A DNA stretch of 12,334 bases from Acidisphaera sp035272265 (lineage in GTDB: Bacteria; Pseudomonadota; Alphaproteobacteria; Acetobacterales; Acetobacteraceae), in contig DATEQV010000096.1 in the NCBI GenBank assembly GCA_035272265.1, forward strand, positions 1-12,334, written 5' to 3'. This document shows positions 1 to 6,242 of this stretch, piece after piece. The notes below the pieces were generated by a model. The model searched no databases. It worked only from the letters and a program-made list of their open reading frames with translations, and was not told where the DNA came from. Position 1 is the first letter of the stretch; each line of letters opens with the position of its first letter. Position numbers and translations under genes: made by a program.

Positions 1-209
1 TAGGCGGTGCCGCCGCGCGCCGACGGGCCGGCCATCGCCAGCGCGACCGTCTCGGCATGCGGGCGGCCGCCGGGGGCGGTCGCGCCGCGGCCGACCACAC
101 GGCCTGCCGCAGAGACGATCACGCACCCGACCGCCGGGTTCGGCCAGGCACTGCCGAGCGCGCGACGGGCCAAGCCCAGCGCCGCGCGCATATGCGCCAC
201 ATCATCCAT
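1..209 (-). CDS. ribD: RibD, riboflavin biosynthesis deaminase/reductase (N-terminal part only)
   Basis: This is the first 69 codons of a leftward gene that runs off the left edge. RibD normally combines a zinc-dependent deaminase with a reductase and performs the second and third steps of riboflavin synthesis from GTP. Only the start of the deaminase domain is visible: an HMRAALGLARR helix, then PNPAVGCVIV (about residues 23-32), GRG, and PGGRPHAET, where H51-A52-E53 supplies a zinc-binding histidine and the catalytic glutamate. The PCxxC zinc motif and the whole reductase domain would lie outside the window. The chosen ATG (209-207) sits inside the end of nrdR, overlapping it by 8 bases, which suggests translational coupling. 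The glyA-nrdR-ribD order is common in Alphaproteobacteria and is normally followed by other rib genes. Whether the C-terminal reductase is present cannot be seen. Confidence 0.9.
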   Translation of the reverse strand, partial: MDDVAHMRAALGLARRALGSAWPNPAVGCVIVSAAGRVVGRGATAPGGRPHAETVALAMAGPSARGGTA

Positions 210-672
210 CACGCGGTGATGTGGTCTCGCCCATGGACCCGAGAAAGGCCTCGAAATCCTTCGCCTCCCGGAAGTTCCGGTAGACGCTGGCGAAGCGGAC
301 ATAGGCGACCTGGTCCAGCTCCTTGAGCGTCTCCATCACCAGCTCGCCGATCTGCTTGCTGGGGATTTCGGTCTCGCCGGAGCTCTCGAGCTGGCGAACG
401 ATGCCGTTGACGATGCGCTCGATGCGGTCGTCGTCGATCGGCCGCTTGCGCAGCGCCACGCGGATCGAGCGCGCGAGCTTGTCGCGGTCGAAGGCGACGC
501 GGCGGCCGTCGCTCTTCACCACCGTCAGCTCGCGCAGCTGGGTGCGCTCGATCGTGGTGAAGCGCTGGCCGCAGTTCTGGCAGAATCGGCGGCGCCGGAT
601 CGCAACGCCGTCCTCGGTCGGCCGGCTGTCCTTGACCTGCGTGTCCTCGTGTCCGCAGAACGGACAGCGCAC
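202..672 (-). CDS. nrdR: NrdR, transcriptional repressor of ribonucleotide reductase genes
   Basis: NrdR senses ATP/dATP and represses ribonucleotide reductase operons by binding NrdR boxes. The 156-residue product has the standard two-part layout. An N-terminal zinc ribbon carries C3-x2-C6 and C31-x2-C34 (MRCPFCG and FCQNCGQRF), with the basic stretch RRRRF between the pairs. An ATP-cone follows from about residue 49 to 139 (VVKSDGRRVAFDRDKLARSI through VAYVRFASVYRNF). The length is normal for the family. The start is GTG, fixed by the need to include the first CxxC pair; it lies 3 bases past the glyA stop, so the two are surely cotranscribed. Its stop overlaps the ribD start. No NrdR box is recognisable nearby, so its targets are presumably elsewhere. 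The identification is secure. Confidence 0.97.
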   Translation of the reverse strand: MRCPFCGHEDTQVKDSRPTEDGVAIRRRRFCQNCGQRFTTIERTQLRELTVVKSDGRRVAFDRDKLARSIRVALRKRPIDDDRIERIVNGIVRQLESSGETEIPSKQIGELVMETLKELDQVAYVRFASVYRNFREAKDFEAFLGSMGETTSPRDG

Positions 673-675
673 AGG

Positions 676-1974
676 CTAAAGGCCCGTGTAGATCGGAAAC
701 CGTGCGCACAGCGCCTTCACGCGCGCGCCGACCGCCTTCTCGACCGTCTCGTTGCTGCCGTCGTTGGACTTGGCGAGACCGTCGAGCACTTCGCCGATCA
801 TCTGCCCGACCTCGCGGAACTCCGCCGTGCCGAAACCTCGCGTCGTGGCAGCAGGCGAGCCGACGCGGATGCCCGACGTGATCGCCGGCTTTTCCGGGTC
901 GAACGGGATCGCGTTCTTGTTGGCCGTCATGTGCGCGCGCTCGAGGCTCGCTTCGGCCGCCTTGCCGGTAACGCGCTTCGGTCGAAGATCGACCAGCGAA
1001 AGGTGCGTGTCCGTGCCGCCGGTGACGATGTCGAGCCCCTGCTCGATCAGCGTCTCGGCGAGCATCCGCGAGTTGTCCACCACGGCGCGCGCATAGGCGC
1101 GGAATTCGGGGCGCAGCGCCTCGCCGAAGGCGACCGCCTTGCCGGCAATGACGTGCATCAGCGGGCCGCCTTGCAGGCCGGGGAACACCGCGCTGTTGAT
1201 CTTCTTCCCCAGCTCCGCGTCGTTCGACAGGATCATGCCGCCGCGCGGGCCGCGCAGCGTCTTGTGCGTGGTGGTGGTGACGACATGCGCGTGCGGCAGC
1301 GGGCTGGGATGCACGCCGCCCGCAACCAAGCCGGCGAAATGCGCCATGTCCACCATGAAGACCGCACCGACGGCATCGGCGACGCGGCGGATGCGGGCGA
1401 AGTCGATCACGCGCGGATAGGCGCTGCCCCCCGCGATAATCATCTTCGGCCGCTCGGCTTCGGCCAGGCGCTCCAGCTCCTCGTAGTCGAGCAGCCCGTC
1501 CTCGCGGCGCACGCCGTACTGCACGGCATGGAACCACTTGCCGGACAGGTTCGGCGCGGCGCCGTGCGTCAGATGGCCACCGGCCGCGAGGCTCATGCCG
1601 AGGACGGTGTCGCCCGGCTTGACCGTCGCCAGCATCACCGCCTGGTTGGCCTGTGCACCGGAATGGGGCTGCACGTTGGCGAAGGCGCAGTCGAACAGCT
1701 CGCGGGCGCGATCGATGGCAAGCTGTTCGGCGACGTCGACGTACACGCAACCGCCGTAGTAGCGGCGGCCGGGATAGCCCTCGGCGTATTTATTGGTCAG
1801 CACGCTGCCCTGCGCCTCGAGCACCGCGCGGGAGACGATGTTCTCGCTCGCGATCAGCTCGATGCCGTCCTGCTGGCGGCGCAGCTCGTCGCGTAGCGCC
1901 GTGTGCAGCTCCGGGTCGGTCTCCGCGAGCGGCGCGTCGAAGAAACGGGGAAGATGGGGCGTCTGCTGATCCAT
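676..1974 (-). CDS. glyA: Serine hydroxymethyltransferase
   Basis: This PLP enzyme interconverts serine plus tetrahydrofolate with glycine plus 5,10-methylene-tetrahydrofolate in the cytoplasm and is the main source of one-carbon units. The 432-residue product is full length. Visible family signatures are ELIASENIVS (residues 39-48), NKYAEGYPGRRYYGG (61-75), the PHSGAQAN motif (103-110), VDMAHFAGLVAGG (208-220) and VVTTTTHKTLRGPRGG (231-246), where K238 should form the Schiff base with PLP. The stop is TAG. It is the first gene of the glyA-nrdR-ribD operon. The ATG at 1974 starts a natural N-terminus; only a weak purine-rich ribosome site precedes it. The coding sequence shows no anomaly. Confidence 0.98.
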   Translation of the reverse strand: MDQQTPHLPRFFDAPLAETDPELHTALRDELRRQQDGIELIASENIVSRAVLEAQGSVLTNKYAEGYPGRRYYGGCVYVDVAEQLAIDRARELFDCAFANVQPHSGAQANQAVMLATVKPGDTVLGMSLAAGGHLTHGAAPNLSGKWFHAVQYGVRREDGLLDYEELERLAEAERPKMIIAGGSAYPRVIDFARIRRVADAVGAVFMVDMAHFAGLVAGGVHPSPLPHAHVVTTTTHKTLRGPRGGMILSNDAELGKKINSAVFPGLQGGPLMHVIAGKAVAFGEALRPEFRAYARAVVDNSRMLAETLIEQGLDIVTGGTDTHLSLVDLRPKRVTGKAAEASLERAHMTANKNAIPFDPEKPAITSGIRVGSPAATTRGFGTAEFREVGQMIGEVLDGLAKSNDGSNETVEKAVGARVKALCARFPIYTGL

Positions 1975-2000
1975 CGGGGTGCTCTGACAGGGTGCTCGGT

Positions 2001-2028
2001 GTCTAGCATCTGTCCCCTGCCCGGCAAG
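2001..2028 (-). promoter_or_regulatory. Candidate promoter of the glyA operon
   Basis: Read leftward, CTTGCC (2028-2023) and CTAGAC (2006-2001) are separated by 16 bases. They match the alphaproteobacterial housekeeping pattern CTTGAC/CTATAT at five and four of six positions. Transcription would start near 1994, about 20 bases before the glyA ATG. This is a pattern match only. Confidence 0.4.
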
Positions 2029-2067
2029 TCCGCCAGCCCCGGCGTGCCGGGTGGGGCTCGGCCGCCG

Positions 2068-2436
2068 TCAGCGGGTCGGCGGGTCCGGCCGATCGTCGGC
2101 GCGCTGCCGCTCGACCGAGTGTTGGACGAAGCGGGCGTAGTCGTAGACCGTCGGATCCTTGGCTTCCCAGCAGTAATAGCCGCGGCAGTCCTTCGGCCTG
2201 GCTTCGTACACGTTGCAGCGATGGTCCTCGCCGAGGAACTGGCAGGTTTCGTAGCCTGGCTTGATCAGCTTCTCGCCCTTGCGGGTGACTTTCAGGATGT
2301 GGCGCTTCTCGAACTGCCGGACGGTCAGGCCAAGATGCTTGGCCAGCCGTCGAATGTCGGTCTGAGAGACGGCTACATAGCCGGCCATTTTGCAGCAAAA
2401 ACCGGGACAGGCCTGGCAGGAGAGAGCGTCGGGCAT
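2068..2436 (-). CDS. YkgJ-family cysteine cluster protein (UPF0153 / CxxCxxxCC type)
   Basis: This 122-residue soluble protein belongs to the small cysteine-cluster family thought to bind zinc or iron; the biochemical role of the family is not established. The diagnostic N-terminal cluster is C7-x2-C10-x3-C14-C15 (SCQACPGFCCK). Four further cysteines follow at C65, C74, C84 and C89 within YETCQFLGEDHRCNVY and KDCRGYYCW, so eight cysteines are available for metal. There is no signal peptide or membrane segment. It lies upstream of glyA in the same direction, 93 bases away, with a candidate promoter in between, and it diverges from hemB across 104 bases. A CTAGAC hexamer (2449-2444) lies only 7 bases before the ATG, so if it is a -10 element the transcript would be nearly leaderless. 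The start is constrained because the first cysteine cluster begins at residue 7. Confidence 0.85.
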   Translation of the reverse strand: MPDALSCQACPGFCCKMAGYVAVSQTDIRRLAKHLGLTVRQFEKRHILKVTRKGEKLIKPGYETCQFLGEDHRCNVYEARPKDCRGYYCWEAKDPTVYDYARFVQHSVERQRADDRPDPPTR

Positions 2437-2467
2437 CGTCGCAGTCTAGGCGATTCGCGCCTGCCCG

Positions 2468-2477
2468 GCGCTAGCGC
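2468..2477. repeat. Perfect 10-base palindrome upstream of hemB
   Basis: GCGCTAGCGC is its own reverse complement. It lies in the intergenic space between the divergent cysteine-cluster gene and hemB, 4 bases upstream of the candidate hemB -35 element, where a regulator could act. In sequence this GC-rich it may be chance. Confidence 0.3.
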
Positions 2478-2481
2478 GGGG

Positions 2482-2510
2482 TTGGCACCGGGACCGGGCG
2501 GTAAGAAAAT
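2482..2510 (+). promoter_or_regulatory. Candidate hemB promoter
   Basis: TTGGCA (2482-2487) and GAAAAT (2505-2510) are separated by 17 bases, matching the sigma-70 pattern at five and four of six positions. The start would fall near 2517, leaving a leader of about 24 bases that carries the ribosome site GAAGGA (2529-2534), 6 bases before the hemB ATG. I see no iron-responsive (Irr/ICE-type) box. Confidence 0.5.
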
Positions 2511-2540
2511 CGTGCGACCGACCGCCCCGAAGGACCTGGC

Positions 2541-3533
2541 ATGGATTACGGCACCTTTCCGACCACACGGATGCGGCGCAACCGGCGCGATGCCTGGACG
2601 CGCAGGCTCGTCGCCGAGACCGCGCTGACCGTCGGCGACCTGATCTGGCCAGTCTTCGTGGCCGAGGGCCGCGGTCTGCGCGAACCGGTGGCCTCGATGC
2701 CGGGCGTGGTGCGGGTTTCGCTCGACGAGCTGGTGGCGCATGTCGAGCCGGCGGCGGCGCTCGGCATCCCGGCGGTCGCGCTGTTCCCCGCCACCCCGCC
2801 GGAGCTCAAGGACGCCGAGGGCACCGAGAGCGGCAATCCGGACAACCTGATGTGCCGCGCCGCCCGGCTGCTGAAGAAGCAACTGCCGGACGTCGGGCTG
2901 ATCGGCGATGTGGCGCTGGATCCGTATACCGACCACGGCCATGACGGCGTGATCCGCGACGGGTACGTCGCCAACGACGACACGCTGGCCGTGCTGACGA
3001 AACAAGCGGTCAATCAGGCCCAGGCCGGGATCGACGTGATCGCGCCGTCCGACATGATGGACGGGCGGGTGGCCGCGATCCGCGCGGCGCTGGACGCCGA
3101 GGGCCTGATCCACACGCGGATCATGAGCTACGCCGCCAAATACGCGAGCGCCTTCTACGGGCCGTTCCGCGATGCGCTTGGCTCGAACGCGGCGCTGAAG
3201 GGCGACAAGAAGACCTATCAGATGGACCCGGCCAACACCGACGAGGCGCTGCGCGAGGTGGCGATGGACCTCGCCGAGGGCGCGGACATGGTGATGGTCA
3301 AGCCGGGAATGCCCTACCTGGACATCGTCCGGCGCGTTCACGAGCGGTTCGGAGTCCCGACCTTCGCGTACCAGGTGTCGGGCGAATACGCGATGATCGC
3401 GGGCGCGGCGGAGCGGGGCTGGATCGACGGCGAGCGCGCGATGATGGAGAGCCTGATCGGCTTCAAGCGCGCGGGCGCGGCCGGCGTGCTGACCTATTTC
3501 GCGCCCGCGGCGGCACGGCTGCTGAAAGGCTGA
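2541..3533 (+). CDS. hemB: Porphobilinogen synthase (delta-aminolevulinic acid dehydratase)
   Basis: HemB condenses two 5-aminolevulinate molecules into porphobilinogen, an early step shared by heme, siroheme, cobalamin and bacteriochlorophyll synthesis. The 330-residue product is full length. The two active-site lysines are K200 (in SYAAKYASAFYGPFR) and K254, the Schiff-base lysine (in VMVKPGMPYLD). YQMDPAN (226-232) and FAYQVSGEYAMI are also typical. The metal site reads DVALDPYTDHGHDG (123-136). It lacks the three cysteines of zinc-dependent enzymes and resembles the aspartate-rich magnesium-dependent class, as in Pseudomonas and Bradyrhizobium. A good ribosome site precedes the ATG. The gene has its own candidate promoter, diverges from the cysteine-cluster gene and converges on the glycosyltransferase with a 33-base gap. 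Confidence 0.98.
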   Translation: MDYGTFPTTRMRRNRRDAWTRRLVAETALTVGDLIWPVFVAEGRGLREPVASMPGVVRVSLDELVAHVEPAAALGIPAVALFPATPPELKDAEGTESGNPDNLMCRAARLLKKQLPDVGLIGDVALDPYTDHGHDGVIRDGYVANDDTLAVLTKQAVNQAQAGIDVIAPSDMMDGRVAAIRAALDAEGLIHTRIMSYAAKYASAFYGPFRDALGSNAALKGDKKTYQMDPANTDEALREVAMDLAEGADMVMVKPGMPYLDIVRRVHERFGVPTFAYQVSGEYAMIAGAAERGWIDGERAMMESLIGFKRAGAAGVLTYFAPAAARLLKG

Positions 3534-3537
3534 AGCA

Positions 3538-3558
3538 CGACCGGGGCTGACCGGGTCG
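3538..3558. terminator. Imperfect hairpin in the convergent hemB / glycosyltransferase gap
   Basis: CGACC (3538-3542) pairs with GGTCG (3554-3558), continuing after one G-G mismatch with two more G-C pairs around a 5-base loop. It sits 4 bases after the hemB stop and 8 bases beyond the end of the opposing gene, where a bidirectional terminator would be expected. Neither strand has a T run, so it may be a stabilising hairpin or chance. Confidence 0.3.
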
Positions 3559-3566
3559 CGCCCGCC

Positions 3567-6050
3567 TCATCGGGCCGCCAGGAGCATTTCCGGATGCCCT
3601 GACATGATCGACTCGAGGGCCTGCAGGCGCCCGGCCGTATCGGCCTCCTCGCAGACCATAAAGCCGCGCACCCCCATCGATGCGATCCGATGATCCTTGC
3701 CGCCGGTCCTTTCGCTGAAGTCCACCGCGGCATCGGCTGAAAAGCCGATCTCGATCACCCTCGCCTTAGCCGAGCGCACCTGCGTTCGGCCCGCGGCGGG
3801 CTCGATCCGCAGCGTCAGCCACCGATCCTCCTCGGACCCAAGCGGGAGGGTTCGGCTGTCCCCGCCGCTCGCCTCGATCGCCACGCGGCTGGGCCTGCCT
3901 TGCACGCCGCGCACCGCGACATAAACGATCAGCGCATCGTCGCTCGGCGCCGCGAAGGCGAGTTTCGCGAGCCCCGGCTTCGTCCAGCATCCCCACGGCT
4001 CCGGCCACCACCAGGCGTCGCCCTGGCGATAGATTTCGCCCGGCTCCAGGGTGGGCGTGATCTCGGTGTCCAGGATCTCCGTCAGCCCGTAGTAGCGGCC
4101 GAGCTTCGCCGGAAATGCCCAAAGTCCGCGAACCGCCACTGCCCCCGCGCGGCCCGGCGCCTTCTTCGTCGACCACACCTGCATCAGGCCGAGCATCTGC
4201 TCGCCGATGGCAGCCCAGGATCGCGGCCGGAAGCGCGCGGCGATTTCCTTCTCGCGCGAGCGGCGGTACCGTTCGTCGAACATCAGGCGCTCGAGCACCT
4301 CGACCAGTTCCTTCTCGGAACCCGGGTCGAAATACTCGCCGAACGGGCCGCCTGCCTCCGGCAGACTCGAACTGTTCGCCAGCGCGGGCACCTTGCCGTA
4401 GCAAAGCGATTCGGTGACCGGCAGCCCCCAACCTTCGTAGGAGCTGGGATACAGCGTGAAAAGGCAGTTGCCGTAGAGCTGTTTCAGATCCGGATCGGCG
4501 ATGCGCGACAGCATCACCACGTTGCGCTGCAGCAGCTTGCTGGCGGCGAGCTTGGCATAGATCGCATCGTTCAGCCAACCGCGGCTGCCGACGCAGACCA
4601 GCTTCGGAACGCGCTCCTGACCGTGCTTCTTGAGCAGCGTAAGCCAGGCTGAAAATGCCAGCAGGTGGTTCTTGCGGCTCTCTATCGTGGAGACGAAGAG
4701 CACATACTTGCCCGGCTCGATCCCGTGGCGCGCGAACAAGCCGCTGTCCTCAACGGCGGCGGCCCGCGCGTCACGGCCGGCTGCAGCGACGCGGTAATCG
4801 GCATCCAGCGTCACGACCGCGGGCGGATCGATTTCGTGGCCGAGATAGCGGGCGACCTTGACGACGTCGGCCGCGGTCGCGTTCGAGTTCACCATGATGT
4901 GGTCGGCATGCTGGAACGCGCTCAGCAGCCAGTTGATGAAGTCGCGCGTCAGCGCTTCGATGCAGTGTTCCGGCGTGATCACCGGGATGCAATCGTGCAC
5001 GAACGGCACGTATCGGATGCCGTACTTGGCTTTCGCCGCACGCACGTTGAGGAAGTAGTTCCGCAGCCACCACGACGTGCCGAGATTGACGAGGAAGGCC
5101 CCTTTGCGGAACTCCAGTGTCGGCCGCTGCGACAGGTGTGCGCCGAGCTTGTACAGCGCGTGCGTCCAGGCCGGCTCCTCCCGGTCGCCTCCGCGCAGCG
5201 CCAGGCCGCACAGCGAGCGGAAGAACGCGGTCGGCAGTTCGACCCACGAATCCTGCTGCTGCGTGAAGCAGGCGATCGACAGCGTGCAGTCGGCCGGGGG
5301 GTTGTCGAGAAGGCTGTCGACGATCTCGATCTGCACCCGCTGGATGCCGGTGGGCAGGCGAGCTTCGTGGAAGTAGTGTACGAGGTCGCTGAGGTCGAAG
5401 ACGAGTTGCCGCGTGACGGCCTCCCGCTCCTGCGCGTCGGCCGCGGTCCGCTTCGGCTCCGCCGGCTCAGGGCTTCGACCGCCCGCATCGGAGCGGAGCG
5501 AGACGATCGTGTCGACGGCAGGACCATCCGGCGGCGAGAACCAGAATTCGCCCTCCTTGAGCATGTCGATCGTCACGCGAGCGGTACCGGTATCACCGAA
5601 CGCCCGGATCGGAATGCGGACGGACAGGTTCGACCATTCGCCCGGGGCGATGGCGCCGTCATGCGCCACCATGCGGTCCTCGAACACCGACGCGGCGGCG
5701 CCGCCGTCCTGGTAGATACGCACGCCGACGCTGAAGGCTCCCGCCACGCCCGGAGCGAGGGTGATCGGCGCGCTGTGCGCGTGACGCAGCCGGGCGCGCA
5801 GCAACGCCGTCGAACCGACGACGGACGGACTGTCGGACGCGGCGAACTCGATATCGAACGCGAACGGCGGGCGGTGCTGCGCCGGGGCTGCGGGCGCGGC
5901 GGCCGCCGCGCCCCGGCTGGCCTTGTTGCCGCCGTCGCGCTTGTGGCGCCCGCGTACCTTTCGGCCGCCGGTCAGACCCTCAGAGCGAGACCGCTGGAGC
6001 GTTTGGAGTTCGATGTCGGCGAGTCCGCCATCCGCCCCCTCACTCGCCAT
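3567..6050 (-). CDS. Large GT4-type (GT-B fold) glycosyltransferase with N- and C-terminal accessory domains
   Basis: This 827-residue protein has a retaining GT-B glycosyltransferase core and probably adds a sugar from a nucleotide donor during polysaccharide assembly; donor and acceptor cannot be told from sequence. Layout: residues 1-60 are basic and alanine/proline-rich, probably disordered. About 62-185 looks like a beta-sandwich accessory domain (alternating hydrophobic strands, IPIRAFGDTGTARVTIDML, EFWFSPPDGP), reminiscent of Wzt C-terminal sugar-binding domains, though that is inference. About 215-420 is the acceptor half, with PTGIQRVQ, NLGTSWWLRNYF and VPFVHDCIPVITPEHC. About 445-620 is the donor half: FVSTIESRKNH (R459/K460 likely bind phosphate) and YEGWGLPVTES with the E-x7-E pair E539/E547. 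About 640-827 is a further domain with WWWPEPWGCW. There is no signal peptide or membrane segment. It appears to stand alone between convergent hemB and clpA. Confidence 0.85.
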   Translation of the reverse strand: MASEGADGGLADIELQTLQRSRSEGLTGGRKVRGRHKRDGGNKASRGAAAAAPAAPAQHRPPFAFDIEFAASDSPSVVGSTALLRARLRHAHSAPITLAPGVAGAFSVGVRIYQDGGAAASVFEDRMVAHDGAIAPGEWSNLSVRIPIRAFGDTGTARVTIDMLKEGEFWFSPPDGPAVDTIVSLRSDAGGRSPEPAEPKRTAADAQEREAVTRQLVFDLSDLVHYFHEARLPTGIQRVQIEIVDSLLDNPPADCTLSIACFTQQQDSWVELPTAFFRSLCGLALRGGDREEPAWTHALYKLGAHLSQRPTLEFRKGAFLVNLGTSWWLRNYFLNVRAAKAKYGIRYVPFVHDCIPVITPEHCIEALTRDFINWLLSAFQHADHIMVNSNATAADVVKVARYLGHEIDPPAVVTLDADYRVAAAGRDARAAAVEDSGLFARHGIEPGKYVLFVSTIESRKNHLLAFSAWLTLLKKHGQERVPKLVCVGSRGWLNDAIYAKLAASKLLQRNVVMLSRIADPDLKQLYGNCLFTLYPSSYEGWGLPVTESLCYGKVPALANSSSLPEAGGPFGEYFDPGSEKELVEVLERLMFDERYRRSREKEIAARFRPRSWAAIGEQMLGLMQVWSTKKAPGRAGAVAVRGLWAFPAKLGRYYGLTEILDTEITPTLEPGEIYRQGDAWWWPEPWGCWTKPGLAKLAFAAPSDDALIVYVAVRGVQGRPSRVAIEASGGDSRTLPLGSEEDRWLTLRIEPAAGRTQVRSAKARVIEIGFSADAAVDFSERTGGKDHRIASMGVRGFMVCEEADTAGRLQALESIMSGHPEMLLAAR

Positions 6051-6078
6051 GCAATCTGTGCCCCCGATGCCCGCGACC

Positions 6079-6084
6079 TATATA
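6079..6084 (-). promoter_or_regulatory. Candidate -10 element for the glycosyltransferase gene
   Basis: TATATA is the most AT-rich hexamer in the 192-base gap between clpA and the glycosyltransferase gene. It lies 28 bases before the glycosyltransferase ATG, a sensible distance for a promoter. No good -35 box lies at 16-18 bases, so this is weak. Confidence 0.25.
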
Positions 6085-6242
6085 GCCGAGCTCAGTCGCG
6101 CATCACCGAGTTTAGATTGATGTAATGGATCGGTCACGTCGCCAGTGAATAGTGGCAAACGCCCGGGTTGCAACGCCACACGGGCCGCCACGATCAGCGG
6201 GGAACGGCCGCAAGCCGCGACGGAAGGTAGGTAGGCGGAGGC

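Noticed and set aside
209..1750. 513-codon minus-strand frame overlapping glyA and nrdR in another frame
   Set aside because: Arginine-rich translation of the +1 frame of glyA and nrdR; no motifs, and it covers two well-identified genes.
4665..6125. 486-codon plus-strand open frame opposite the glycosyltransferase gene
   Set aside because: Arginine/valine/aspartate-rich shadow translation with no recognisable domain, opposite a gene with clear catalytic motifs.
6148..6180. GTGGC/GCCAC inverted repeat around CCCGGG downstream of clpA, as a terminator
   Set aside because: Only 5 bp of continuous pairing, with no T run on the minus strand; not distinguishable from chance.
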